The notes under the pieces were generated by a model that searched no databases, was not told where the DNA came from, and saw nothing but the letters and a program-made list of their open reading frames with translations. A program made the position numbers and the translations under genes. DNA of 64,000 nt from positions 1 through 64,000 of the forward strand of contig PUQB01000437.1 in NCBI GenBank assembly GCA_003024785.1. Reading direction: 5' to 3'. This document shows, in pieces, positions 34,466-47,229 of this stretch. Positions within the stretch are counted from its first letter, which is position 1. Each line of letters starts with the position of its first letter. This stretch comes from Selaginella tamariscina. Lineage: Eukaryota > Streptophyta > Lycopodiopsida > Selaginellales > Selaginellaceae.

Positions 34466-36217
34466 TGTCATAGTTTTTACTATGACTCCTCTTTACTTTG
34501 GACGTTGACTGTTGTTACCTACTGTACTATGTTGATAAGCCCTAGGTGTAGAAGAAACAGGCCCGCTTAGTGCACTTGGATATCTAGTGATGGTCCGGCC
34601 GGGTGTCATTAGGTATTTGCAAGAAACTCTGGGCGAAGCTAGCACTTCCATCTAGAAAACTCTTACCTTGGTTTTCCGTGTCCCGGTTGGATTAATGGCT
34701 AGTTCCGGTGAGTTCAGCATGTCGGATATGCTTAGAATACCCCCAGGTTTGACAGGTTAGGGTTTAGGGGTCGATGGATAACTCACCAAGTATGTTCCTC
34801 TGGAATGAGATTTCAGTGCTAGCCCACTTATGTAACAGGAAAACAGGGGGGGGGCCTCTGTCACAATAAATAAGGTAGTATATAGAGTGAGGGTTCCTGG
34901 GTTCATGACTGAACTCGTTACTCTTCTCCCGGTGCAAGCTCTAGCTTGTGTCGTTAAGGCACAACCCTCTGTTGTGCCGCCCTAATTCCAGATGCAGGGG
35001 TGTCCACCTTCGGGGTAGCTTACCCTTAACGTTGGCGAATCCGTGCCTGGGAGGTCTTGTTGGAATGCACGTTCCAAGAGGTAGAGGTTGAGGCTTGTCT
35101 CCAGCCTCCTCCTCCACGTCAAGCTAGGTGTAACATCACGGCCAAGCAAGGCACATCCGTGTCCTTGTCCAACTGTGAGCGTGGGATCTTGTTTGATAAG
35201 TTCATGTTACTTGGTTCCTGAGGGTTCATTGAGGGGTCTAGAGTCGGCATTTAGGAGCCACGTTTTGGCACTTGGTGCAACTCTTGAATCTAAGGGCTAT
35301 GGCATGATAGCCCACATTGGGGAAGGCAGTGTCACATGGGGATGTGACACTGGGCTAAACGTCACATGGTAACAACGCCCGAGGGCAGCCCTTTGGGGTT
35401 ATGTCATGGGCTTGTCGCTAAGGGGTTGGATATCTAGCAAACAGGCATGCTTGTGCTTGCACTAGGGTGCTAAGCCTTGGGCATCCGCTAAGGGAGGTTA
35501 GGTCTCATAACTAGGTGTGCTTTGACACACTTGGCTAGGGAGTGTTCTCTTGGAATTAAGGGTTGAACAACCTAAGCGTGTTAGCATGAGCCTTTCGTGA
35601 GGCACTCGCAAGGTTTGTGCTTAGGGTTATCCCAAACCTAGCCTTAGGGAGTTTGCTTAGTAGAACACTCGTGTCCGCTACGCGCACACTCGTGTCCTCA
35701 CTAAGTACTAGCCCTAGGTCTAGGGTATAACTTGGCCACTCGAACCCTTAGGGGTTAGTCGTGTTCAGGGTAACCCCTTGTCGCCCTAAAGGGGTTGTAC
35801 TCCCGGATGAGGGTGATTTCTCAAGGGGTAAGTGACAATGCCTTAGCTCTCTGTCCAGGGGTATGTGTGGACACAGTCTCCTTGATGGGGGTTAGGGCAT
35901 GAGCCTGTCTAGATCTTCTAGGGCAAGACCCTAAGTCAACTAGGGTTATCCCTCAAGGGTTTTGGGGGTAGACCTCTAGGGAGACTTAGGCTAAACCCTA
36001 AGTCAACTAGGGTTTCCCTCAAGGGTTCTGGGGGCACATTCTAGGGAGACTTAGGCTAAACCCTAAGTCTCTTGTCCACTTGGGCATTAGAGTTTAACCC
36101 TAGGGGTCGTTAGGGTTGTTCTGGGAAACTTAGCGTGCACACAGGTGTGATGACGCCGAATGGCCAATGGCGCAGCCACGTGTTGCACGTGTTGGCCCTT
36201 TGGGTTAAACTCTGACA
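34466..36217 (+). repeat. 3' LTR
   Basis: 1,752 bp. Same sequence as the 5' LTR but with two copies of the 68-bp unit instead of three, plus scattered 1-base indels. Confidence 0.9.
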
Positions 36218-37066
36218 TAATCTTATCATCCAACATCATTTTCTTGTGGCTTATTGCAGCATAGGATGCCACATGTGTAGCTAACAAAACGACTGATGAT
36301 TTTTTTATAATTCGAATCAACATGTGTGATCCCGACTGCAGTTGTTCTAATGTTTTCGGCACACTCTTTCAATTTCCGAAGATTCCTAGGCAAATTAAAC
36401 GTGATCTGTAAAGAATCTGGGACCGAGCCACCTTCAATCTCCATAATGATGTCGCTGTGTTCTTGTTCAATGTGAAGAGGGATGATTGCTCCACTTGTGG
36501 ATGTTCTGTATTGTGAAGCAATCTCTATTGAGAATACACTTACTCGATGAGTCTGAAGATCTTCAAAGTAGATATCTAATTGGATCCCTCCATAGATGGG
36601 CTTTCGTTGAGTTGAAGAAAGAACTCCACGGTTAACATCATTAGTGAACACGTGAACATCATTATCCACAAGTCGACAAGACCACCCGAGATTAATGTTG
36701 TAACTAGTGACCTCTGGATCCAAGAACGTGACATTGGATGGAATAAGCTATGTGTCGAGCATCGTCCAATCTGGATTCGCAGACTACTTTCGGGTGTTTG
36801 ACTAGTAAATTTTTTCTATTATTTTGTTATCCATGCGATGTGATAAATGTTAGTTTGACAGCAACCATGGTTGTTCCAATGCGCTTCCCGTTTAGTTTGA
36901 AATATGGTCAAGTTGATTCTAGATCCCCTGCCCATCTCTTCTCATGCTCTCGTCTTCAATGTCATTCAATTCCACATCTGAATACCAAAAAAATTAGTTC
37001 TTCAAGTACATATCCAAGTATAACAAACTTTATTTTAATTCTTACCAGAATTTAACGACGATCCAT
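36218..37066 (-). pseudogene. Gene B 5' half, copy 3 (disrupted)
   Basis: ATG at 37064-37066, first intron about 36978-37043, then the N-terminal domain open over 36723-36226 (165 codons, including HRVSVFSIEIASQYR). This shows the N-terminal region in one frame, which copies 2 and 4 lack. It is interrupted by the retrotransposon at 36217. A G is lost just after the ATG, shifting the first exon. Any ORF reading on into the LTR is spurious. Confidence 0.75.
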
Positions 37067-37239
37067 ATTAATGACTGAATCTCCTTGTTTGATCAAATCG
37101 TCCTTCTGCAAAATAATATACTATGAATACAATTCATATAAAAACGCACACACACTTGTATAAACCTGAATAAACAAAATTAATACACAAATAAATTCAC
37201 ATAAACCCCTCTTTGTCTTAGAGAGAAGTGGATGGGATT

Positions 37240-37327
37240 AACTGTCCAAAGCTCACATTTGTGCTAATGCAAAAAGACAAAACATTTGGTTTTAGAACCA
37301 CCACAAATGTGAGCTTTTGGACAGTTT
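37240..37327 (-). ncRNA. Hairpin, copy 3
   Basis: Inverted counterpart of 17704-17790. The long stem is conserved with one extra T in an arm. Confidence 0.5.
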
Positions 37328-37433
37328 CACATAGTTTACTGGCTTTTACTCAAAATATTATGATAAGATGATAAATTTAAATAAATGAGATATGTAACTT
37401 ATATATACTAATACATATATATTCACATGGAAG

Positions 37434-38045
37434 GTGGGGTGAGATTAATCTCGCCACCCCTTCTATGCCTCTTGAAAGGGTGGGCGGGATTAATCTCGCC
37501 ACCTTTTTGGAGCCCTTGAATGGGTGTGCGGGATTAATCCCGCCCCTTCTCGGTCTCATAGAGAACTGGGTAGGATTTATTTAGCACATCCTTCGGTGAT
37601 TCAGAAGGGTGGCGGGATTAATCTCGCCCACCATGTAAGGCATGGTGGAATTAATCTCGCCCCCTTCTCAGTCTTCTCCATTAGTATGCTATAACCTTCT
37701 TCGTCTTGACAGAGGTGGTTAAGATTGATTTGACTACCAATGAAGGAAAAAGAGAAGGGTGGCGGATTAATCCCGTCCCCTTCCATGCCTATTGGGCGGG
37801 ATTAATCCTGCCACGACACTCTCATATGGATTTAAGGCGGTTGGCGAGATTAATCCGCCACCAGGCATAGAAGGGTCAGCGAGATTAATCCCGCCGCCCT
37901 CTCGTAAATCATGTGCACACACACATATATATGGGTGGCGGATTAATCCCCTTACCCTCCAAGAAGGGATGGGTGAGGGGCAAGATTGAACCCACTGCCC
38001 TTCGTGCAAGGCATGGGCGTGCGATGGAATTAATCCGCCGCAGTG
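37434..38045. repeat. Palindrome array, gene B intron, copy 3
   Basis: About 13 diverged units of the GGCGGGATTAATCCCGCC type, many GGCGAGATTAATC. Confidence 0.85.
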
Positions 38046-38420
38046 TGTGTGTGAGAGAGTGTGTGTGAGAGAGATAGATAAATAGGAGTGTGTGTGAGAG
38101 AGATAGATAAATAATAAAAGTATACAGATACTGGTACACATAATTATGTTGTATATATGATATAAGTATATATATGTGTGTATATGTATATCGTGTGTAT
38201 GCGTGTGTGTCCGAGAGATAAAATTAATAAATCAATAAAATTATACACACACACACACACACATATATATATGTATGTATGTATGTATTATGTATAGGAG
38301 TGTGCGTGTGTGTGCGAGGAAATAAATAAATTTTTTATTAAGATACACACACATATAAATGTATATGTGAATAAAAATAATAAATAAATTCAGGAGTGTG
38401 CGTGTGTGAGAGAGAGAGAG
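38045..38420. repeat. CA/TG microsatellite block, copy 3
   Basis: Shortened counterpart of 16130-17020. Confidence 0.8.
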
Positions 38421-38799
38421 ATCTCACCTGTGTGTGAGAGAGGGAAATTTCACAGCCACCGCCTCCACCGCTTTTCTTCTTGAAACCCTAAGAATATACC
38501 CCTAAAAGGAATGAATATATATTAACCCTAATCAAATATTCCTTTTAAGAATATACTTAACCTAAAAAGAATAAAATATAGATTCGCCCTAAACGAATAT
38601 TCTTTTATATATTATTAGCGTGTGCGTGTGCGTGGGTGTATCACATACACCCCAAAAATATAAATCATGCAAGGGTTTAACATGTGTGTGTCCATGAGAG
38701 TGTTAAATTTTCACGTGTAGCAATACATATATACACACATAGTATTATACACATAGACATACATACATTAGTACATAATATTAAAGAGACAAGAGTACA

Positions 38800-39270
38800 T
38801 ATTATGGATCATGCATGGTGTGTATGTATGAGAGAGAGACAGTACATTATGGATCATGCATGGTGTGTATGTTTGAGAGAAGAGAGACAATACATATTAA
38901 CATGGATCATGCATGGTACGTATGTATGAGAGAAGAGAGAGTGTTAAAAATTAAATTCATACACATTGCATTATTAGTACACATATATACATACACACGT
39001 GTATACACAGACACACATACATATTACATCTGTAAATTCAATGTGTTACATAGGGTTTTAGGGTTTAGGGTTTAGGTTTAAGGTTTAGGATGGATCATGC
39101 ATGGTGTGTATGTATGAGAGAAGAGAGAATGTTAAAAAATTAATTTTGTACACATTGCATTATATAGTACACTATATACATACACTTATTATACACATAT
39201 ACATACATGTACATACAGTACATATTATGGATCATGCATGGTGTGTATGTATGAGAGAAGGGATTCTGCA
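38800..39270. repeat. RY-element repeats and telomere-like tract, copy 3
   Basis: Five units with ATGGATCATGCATGGTGTGT, and a TTTAGGG-type run at 39053-39087. Inverted counterpart of 15290-15740. Confidence 0.7.
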
Positions 39271-39839
39271 TGGTGACACTGTGTATGTATGAAAAAAGAG
39301 AGAGAATGTTAACAAATTAAAATTGTACACATTGCATATATTAGTACACTATATACATATACACGTGTATACACACAACATACATACATATTACATGTAT
39401 AAATTCAATATGTTATATACACACATACTGAGTATATATAGATCATACATGCGTTGAACATGATGTTTTCAATAAAGAAGCAACATATTCTCCAGTTTGG
39501 TTTAGGGTTTAAACCCAATGCAAGTATTTTATTATAAAATTTTTATAATATAATATATACATTAGTATAAATCTTTATACTATATAAACTAAATGCATGC
39601 ACATTTTTCTAATTATTTACTCTAAACACTAAACATATGTAAGTCCTAGTGTAGAGTGTGTGTAACTATAAATATTTGGTTTTGGTTTTAAACTTTATAT
39701 CATAAATACAAAGCTAGATGCTTTATTTATATCGTGATTCACTCTTCGGCTTGTGCATGTGTGTGCATATGTGTCACTTACATGCTTCTAATGCATGTGC
39801 ACGTGTATATATAAATTTATGATTGTGTTTATATATGTG

Positions 39840-40561
39840 TGCAAAACAACATCAAATAATTAAGAAAATAATATTAATAACACACTATAAACATATTTTA
39901 AATTATACATAATAATATATGATTTATCTAATATATAGCCATATATAGTTTTAATATATATTAATTTAATATTGATAATAAGGTTTAACATTGGAATATT
40001 CTTGAAATAATAAGAAATTAATTGAGAAAATCCCATTAATATATACAAATGTAGATCAAGTACTGAAATAATTAACCAAATTAATTATGATATCATGTTT
40101 AATATTGGAATATTCTTGGAATAATAAGAAAATAATAAAGAACATCCATTAATATAAAGAAGATTAATTACTCAAGTAATTAAGAAAATGATATTAATAT
40201 ACACACTGATGAACATATTTTAATTATTAAATATTACATATTTTATCTAATATATAGTCATATATAGTTTTAATAATATATATTAATTTAATATTGATAA
40301 TAGGTTTAACATAGGAATATTCTGAGAAATCCAATAATATATACAAATGTAAAATAATTACTGAAATAATTAAGAATAAGACTAATTTTTATGATAATCA
40401 AGTTTAATATTGGAATATTTTTTAATATTAAGAAATAATAAAGAATATCCCATTAATAGTAGGAAATGTAAATTATTACTCGAGTAATTAAGAAAATAAT
40501 ATTAATAAACAGACTATGAATATATTTTAAATGAATAATATATCAATTATTTATTGTATAA

Positions 40562-40610
<49 letters not shown>
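39840..40610. repeat. AT-rich tandem units, copy 3
   Basis: Mirror of 14220-14935, with GAATATTC palindromes and an expanded (AT)n run at about 40566-40610. Confidence 0.6.
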
Positions 40611-40612
<2 letters not shown>

Positions 40613-41217
40613 ACTTAATAATATATACTTGAATATTAAGAATGTAGAATAATTACTAAAATTTCGTAATATTAAACAGCTTGAATCACTTGAATAACAT
40701 TAAATGCAATTTTATAACACTCATTAGAATTAGAGAGTATATATGTCAAAGTGTTGGTTTATTTGTGTCAACTCATTTTAAATTTATTTTCTGTTCTTTT
40801 CAAAAATTTGAATTTATTTTCAAAAATTTTGAATTTCTGATATAAGTATTGTCGGTCTAACATGTAAATTTGAAAATGCATTTAATTTCCTACTCAAATT
40901 CAGATTTGGTTCTTTATCCAGCAATGGTTTTTTCATTTCTGTATTTTTCACTCTTTAGATCTTATTTTTTCTTCATAATGATCAACTCATGAGCGACATT
41001 AATTGGGTGCTATTGTTTCTAGGAAAGCACAACGCCTTCAATGCTGTTTATAAGTAAGTATTATAACAAATTTAAATATACTTATAAAGATTCACTCTCT
41101 TACATTCTCTCTTAAAATTAAAATTTAGGGGTTTAGGAATGCATTAGGATTACAATATATTCCGTTAGGATTTATCCTATTTAAATATCCTTTTAACTTA
41201 ATATTCTCGGTTAGCCA

Positions 41218-41880
41218 GGGTGGCGGGATTAATCCGACCATTTCTTTTTCGCCTTTTAGAAGAGGTGGCGGGATTAATCCTGCCACCATCTCTTTGATAA
41301 CTATGGCAGAATTAGTCCGGGCAATGCTTCTACGTCTCTGAAAAAGAGTGGCGGGATTAATCCCGCCGATAACTCTCTCAACTAATAAAGAGTTACCTGA
41401 ATTTATTAGAAAGAGTTGTCGATGGGATTAATTCTGCTAACCATTCTAGGAGGCAGAAAAGGGGGTGGCGGGATTAATCTTGCCACCACTTCCCTGTTTT
41501 AATATTTGTGGGCAGGATTTATCCTGAGATCTCTTTGAAATCATAGCTTCGAAGAGAGTTGTGGGCGAGATTAATCTCGCCACCTATTCCTCGTCGTAAG
41601 AGTTGTGGGCGGGATTAATCCGCCGCCTCTCCTCGTCGGAGGGAATTGCAACGGGATTAATCCGCCCACTTCTTCCTCTCGGATGGAGTTTGCGGCGGGA
41701 TTAATCCCACTGCCTCTCTCCGACGAGGAAGATCCAGCAGCGGGATTAATCCGCCGATTCTTCCTCGCCGGAGGGAATCAGCGGCGGGATTAATCCCGCC
41801 GACTCTCTCCGAAGGGGTAGAGTCGGCGGCGGCCCACTGTTCCTCGTTGGGATTCGTGGGCGGGATTAATCCGCCCATCA
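41218..41880. repeat. Palindrome array, gene A intron, copy 3
   Basis: About 14 units. Same order of spacers as 1-575. Confidence 0.9.
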
Positions 41881-42022
41881 GTTGTATTAATCAAACATGA
41901 GATATTATCTCTAAACATAATTATGTATTATTACATATGCATATTATTAAGTAACCATATTCAGATTTCTTAGAAATATTGCATAAACAGATATCATAAA
42001 TAATACAATTATTTATGTGCAG

Positions 42023-44932
42023 GACAATATGTTTAATACTGGAGATAAAGTATGTCTTCTTCGGAACAACGAGATAGTTGGCACTTGGAACTGTGGAAGT
42101 TCGAGATAATAATGCATCATGTCACAATATTGCCCAAGGATCTTGTGTGTACGTATGGGTGACACCATTTACAAGCATGTTGAGGTTCTGGGAATGGAAT
42201 TTGAGGAGGGTTCTCCTGTATTGTGGAATTTGGAAATGATGAGTCAAGGCTGACACAGAATATGCAGAGTCACAAACAATAGTAGCACGAGTTTACCACA
42301 ATGATGGCTTGCCTGCTGTGATGGATGAGGTGATTCTCTTTCTTCGTGAGATTGAAGTCGGAAGAGGCATCATCACAGCTATAATCCAATGGAAGCAGTG
42401 TCAGAAGAGAAACTAGGGTCCGACTTTGTGGGTGTAGTTGTGACAGAGGTTTCACCTAATGGCACATTGTATCCTGGATCCCTCATGATGAGGTGGCGAA
42501 CATCTGAATTAAGACGGCAAGATGGTTCAACATATTCTGGGTTGGATTTCAATAATAACAACCCGGAAGAACAACTCATTTTGAAGAAGTTCCTTGCATT
42601 GGTCCTATTGTAAGAAAAAGGCGATTCATGGGTTGTAGATCTTCCCCTGCAAGTTTCAGCAAGAGGGTAAAGATGGATCCTACATCTTCCGAAAGTGTTA
42701 GAGCATTTCCACGATTGACTGTTGCAAGAAGAAGTGTTGTCAGATGGCAGACCGGAATGAAATTACCCAATGTAGACATGTCTTTCGTATGCTCACCCAA
42801 AAGCAAAGGCATGAGTTTGTATATGCTGCACTAACTGGGTGTATTGATGGAATGGCCTCGGACACAGGTTATAGAGTACATCCATGGTATTTAATAAGGT
42901 GGCCATCTGCTTCAAAGCTTGGTACAGTATATACGGGATCCCAAAGACCACGTTCTACCGTCGGAGGGATGAGTGGCTAGATGGAGCGAACCTCAGTTCA
43001 TGGGAACACTCGCTTGGTCAAAACCCGCTCTCACATCATGGCAGCCATAGAGATACTCAAGGCTTTTGTGGAAGCAAATGCAGACAGGATGCCTCACAAA
43101 TGCCGAACCACAAATGCAGGGGTCAGGGAAAATCTCAAGGTTTTGCCTTCAATCTACACTCAATTGAAGCTGTGTGAACATGTGAACAAGTGCCTCAGTT
43201 TGATGGGGCTCCAAGCAATCTGCACTGGTACCTTCAACAACATATGGAATACTCATTTTAAGGATGTGGAGATTGCAAAACACTCTAGCTTTTCAAGTGT
43301 GACACTTGTACATCATTGAAGGCTGCAGAGGCTTGTGCAAAAACCTTGGTGGAGATCACTGCCATTCAAAAGAAGATGGAGGCCCACATGATTGCACAAA
43401 ACTTGCCGGTCTCAGTACTATGCACACCACATGCTTTCTGTGTCACGCCCATCAGAGTACCTGTGCTTGATCCATGACAAGATGGATCATTCAAAGACCA
43501 GCATTCCAAAGCTCGTTGCAACACCAAAGTGCCTTGGAAATGTCATAAAACTTGATTCATTGTGCTAACACATGGACACGGTTGTGAGTCATATGGACAC
43601 TTTTCACTTCACATTGGTCTAGCGACTCAATTTCACTATTGGGTCGTGGCCATGTGTTTCAGAAACCTTGAAGCCCACTCACAGACAAGTCCTATCAATG
43701 ATCTCAAAGTGAAGAAACACCTTCAACTTTACATAATGCTCTCATGAAACGTCTACACTTGAGGCTATTTGGGAATATGAGAGGCATTGTCAGCAGCCTG
43801 CACAAAAAATAGATGGTCCTTGAGAGTTTGGTTCAGTGGAGGGATCTAACTCAAATAGTGTACATGTGTCCTCAACATAAATAAGCTTCCTCGTCATTTG
43901 CTTTTACAATGGATAATTGTGCAGGTGAGAACAAAAATAGGTAAACATTTAAATTAAGGGTTTCTCAAGCTCATACTTACTTTTATTTTCTAGATATGTG
44001 CTAGCATACTTGTCAATGCTTGTTGCCAAAGGTGTGTTTGACAATCACGCTTACTTTCCTTGGTTGGTCACACTCATGAAGATATTGATGCGTTCTTCAG
44101 CAAGGTCTCCAACTCTACAAAAAGAAGTGCACTTACCTTACCCATATGATGAATCTTTTTGAAAACTACATCTCCAAAAAAATTTTGTGCTTTGCTTGTG
44201 ACTGAGGTGCCAGACTTCAAAAAATTTCTCAAGGATATATAAAAGAGGGAGTGATTCTTTAGTTGGTCACCTTGTGCCGCTACAATTCTTTTTCTCCATA
44301 CGAGATGGTATACCTATTATGCAGTACAAGTTACAGCCATCAGAGCAGGAGTGGTTACCGAAAAAGGGCTTAATGCTCTTCAAAAGTGAAGAGGATGGAA
44401 AGCCACTTCTCCCAGAAGGACAACCAGACCCTATTCCATTGAGTGCCCAGCTCAAGGAACAAGAGGTTATTATTGATGGCATCAAAAAATATGTGGCATG
44501 AGTTCAAAAATCGATGCCAAAGAATTCTGATAAGCAATTGGTTACTCAGAACTATATAAGCATGTGGTCGACTATTGGGAGACTGTTGTTCGAGAGTTAA
44601 AAGGGCTATTGTCACAAGTACAGAATTGTAACACCCTTTTTGGCCTAAAACAAGGTGGCAGAGGAGATTGAAATGACATCACTGAGCACAGACGACATAG
44701 AAGCCAATAGTGATGTGGAAGTGCAAACCCCACACTTTATTGGACAAAGGAATCAAAAACTTAAAGCATACTTTGATTGCTGCAAGGATCTTTAAAAACT
44801 AATGATGGTTCTCATTACTCCAGATGTGTCATATAATCAACCTATTTAGATGGGTCAAATTATCAACACACATGAAGTAATCACAAAAAATAGTATGGTT
44901 AAGGTTGCATGGTTCAAACCATAAAAAGGGCG
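42023..44932 (+). pseudogene. Gene A, copy 3, frame broken many times
   Basis: Same gene as at 711-3825. Acceptor GTGCAG at 42022, ATG at 42029. At least 15 small indels relative to copies 1 and 2 split the frame (for example near 42165, 42233, 42485, 42570, 42700, 43290, 43400, 43555, 43690 and 44040). The 3' end lies in the N gap. Its upstream promoter/exon block is deleted, so this copy is unlikely to make transposase. Confidence 0.8.
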
Positions 44933-45487
44933 NNNNNNNNNNNNNNNNNNNNNNNNNNNNNNNNNNNNNNNNNNNNNNNNNNNNNNNNNNNNNNNNNNNN
45001 NNNNNNNNNNNNNNNNNNNNNNNNNNNNNNNNNNNNNNNNNNNNNNNNNNNNNNNNNNNNNNNNNNNNNNNNNNNNNNNNNNNNNNNNNNNNNNNNNNNN
45101 NNNNNNNNNNNNNNNNNNNNNNNNNNNNNNNNNNNNNNNNNNNNNNNNNNNNNNNNNNNNNNNNNNNNNNNNNNNNNNNNNNNNNNNNNNNNNNNNNNNN
45201 NNNNNNNNNNNNNNNNNNNNNNNNNNNNNNNNNNNNNNNNNNNNNNNNNNNNNNNNNNNNNNNNNNNNNNNNNNNNNNNNNNNNNNNNNNNNNNNNNNNN
45301 NNNNNNNNNNNNNNNNNNNNNNNNNNNNNNNNNNNNNNNNNNNNNNNNNNNNNNNNNNNNNNNNNNNNNNNNNNNNNNNNNNNNNNNNNNNNNNNNNNNN
45401 NNNNNNNNNNNNNNNNNNNNNNNNNNNNNNNNNNNNNNNNNNNNNNNNNNNNNNNNNNNNNNNNNNNNNNNNNNNNNNNNNNNNNNN
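44933..45487. other. Assembly gap (555 N)
   Basis: Falls within the gene A 3' end and subterminal region. By comparison with copy 1 the missing part should be about 540 bp, so the gap size is realistic. Confidence 0.99.
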
Positions 45488-45605
45488 AATAGAATTCTAA
45501 AGAATATTTTATTTTCAAAATATATTCTAAAGAATATTCCTTTAATATTAGAAAATGCTAATTAAATAGCTAAAATTGCTAATTATTAGGAAATGGGACT
45601 ATAGC

Positions 45606-45631
45606 CATGCCCATTTACTTACAACTTGCAT
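45606..45631 (-). repeat. Terminal inverted repeat, gene A end, copy 3
   Basis: 26 bp, one base shorter than the other copies, ending TTGCAT. The next bases, ATACACACGATATACAT, already belong to the copy 4 microsatellite (compare 16620-16640). Confidence 0.85.
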
Positions 45632-46195
45632 ATACACACGATATACATATGCACATATATATATACCTATACACATATATACATACATATATTATGTGTA
45701 CCAGTATCTATATTATGGTACCAGTATATATATGTGTGTGTGTGTGTATCTGTATAATTTTATTGATTTATTAATTTTATTTCTCGCACACACACGCACT
45801 CCTATATATATATGTTGTGTGTGTGTGTGTGTTTGTTTATCTGTATGATTTTCTTTGTTTCGCTCACACACACATACACACGATATACATATACACATAT
45901 ATATATACTTATGTACATATATATATACATATATGTGTACCATTATCTGTATAATTTTATTTATTTATCTATCTCTTGCACACACACACACACTCCTGTA
46001 TATACATATACATATACATATATGTGTGTGTGTGTGTGTGTCTGTATAATTTAATTTATTTAACACACACATACGATATACATATACATATACATATGTG
46101 TGTGTGTATCACTATAATTTTATTTGATTTGTCTATCTCTGGCACACACACGCACTCTCCTACACACATATACATATACATATAATATGTGTGTA
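45632..46195. repeat. CA/TG/TA microsatellite, copy 4
   Basis: Counterpart of about 16620-17020, including the CTGTATAATTTTATTTATT blocks. Confidence 0.8.
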
Positions 46196-46905
46196 GCGGC
46201 AGGATTAATCCTGCCGATATGTTTAGCCCCGCATGCGGCAGGATTAATCCTGCTGCTATATGGTTAGAGCTTAATCCTGCCGCTCATTCGTTACCCTCAT
46301 GAGCGCAGGATTAATCCCGCCATCGAGGCCCTTCATGCAGGTCATGAGCGGCGGGATTAATCCCACTGCCCTTCAGGCGCTATTCGATTAGCCTCATGAG
46401 TGGCAGGATTAATCTCGCTGCCCATGAGCTAACCGAAGATCGGGATTAATCCCGCCGCCCATGGCTTGCACAAAGGGTGCAGGATTCATCGTGCCACCCA
46501 TGGCCTGCATACTGGGCCTAGGCAGCGGGATTAATCCGCCGACCCTTCAATGCCGTGGAGGGATGAATCCCACCACCTTCTTTTTTTCCTCCATTGGTGA
46601 GTCGGACCAATCCCAAACGTTTTGTCTGAGACGTAGAAGGTTTACAACATACCAATGGAGGGAGAAGAAGGGTGGCGAGATTCATTTCACCATCCCTTAC
46701 ATGGTGGGCGAGATTAATCCCGCCCCTTTCTGGAGTCACTGAAGGGGTGTGCCAAATAAATCCTGCCCAGTTCTCTCTGAGACCGAGAAGGGTGGCAAGA
46801 TTAATTCCGCACACCCGTTCAAGGCCTCCAGAAAGGTGGCGAGATTAATCCCGCCCACTCTTTCGAAGGGTGGCGAGATTAATCCCGCCGCACCTTCCAT
46901 GTGAA
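46195..46905. repeat. Palindrome array, gene B intron, copy 4
   Basis: About 15 units. The distal ones are variants such as GGCAGGATTAATCCTGCC, in which compensatory changes keep the palindrome intact. Confidence 0.88.
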
Positions 46906-46999
46906 TATATATGTGTATTAGTATATATAAGTTGCATATCTCATTTTATTTACTTTTATCATCTTATCATAATATTTCGAGTAAAAGCTAGGTATGTAA

Positions 47000-47086
47000 A
47001 ACTGTCCAGAGCTCACATTTGTGGTGGTTCTAAAACGAAATGTTATCTTTCTTTTGCACTAGCACAAATGTGAGCTTTGGACAGTT
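47000..47086 (+). ncRNA. Hairpin, copy 4
   Basis: Same sequence as 17704-17790, with both arms fully conserved. Confidence 0.5.
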
Positions 47087-47229
47087 AATTCCGTCACTTC
47101 TCTCTGTGTATTATTTTTGTTTATATTCGGGTTTATACAAGTGTGTGTGCGTTTTTATATGATTTGTATTCATAGTGTATTATTTTGCAGAAGGACGATT
47201 TGATCAAACAAGGAGATCGAGTCATTAGT

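Larger units (their letters stand above)
28888..36217 (+). mobile_element. 7.3-kb LTR retrotransposon, apparently non-autonomous
   Basis: 5' LTR 28888-30717, primer site TGGTATCGGAGCC at 30720, internal region, polypurine tract AAAGGCGGGGAGTG at 34452, 3' LTR 34466-36217. Both LTRs begin TGTCATAG and end CTCTGACA. The 3.7-kb interior has no open frame above about 150 codons and no recognisable reverse transcriptase, integrase, protease or gag, so it resembles a large retrotransposon derivative mobilised in trans. The LTRs are nearly identical apart from small indels and one repeat-unit difference, suggesting recent insertion. The target is gene B of transposon copy 3, with a TAAAT duplication (right copy TAA-TC, one A missing). 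Confidence 0.85.
36218..45631. mobile_element. DNA transposon copy 3, inverted orientation, truncated
   Basis: Gene B (minus, 5' half only), hairpin, array, microsatellite, RY/telomere-like repeats, AT-rich centre, array, gene A (plus) and the gene A-end TIR. It is the mirror image of copy 2. A further 47 bp of its gene B lies at 28841-28887, left of the nested retrotransposon. The rest of genes B and C and the left TIR are missing. The gene A promoter block is deleted near 41053. It ends exactly at the start of copy 4. Confidence 0.85.

Noticed and set aside
35088..35372. ORF inside the 3' LTR, and similar ones at 29374, 53518 and 53980
   Set aside because: LTR sequence shared by all family members with different frames; not conserved as coding.
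44829..45565. ORFs of about 195-229 codons
   Set aside because: They span the N gap and are not real sequence.
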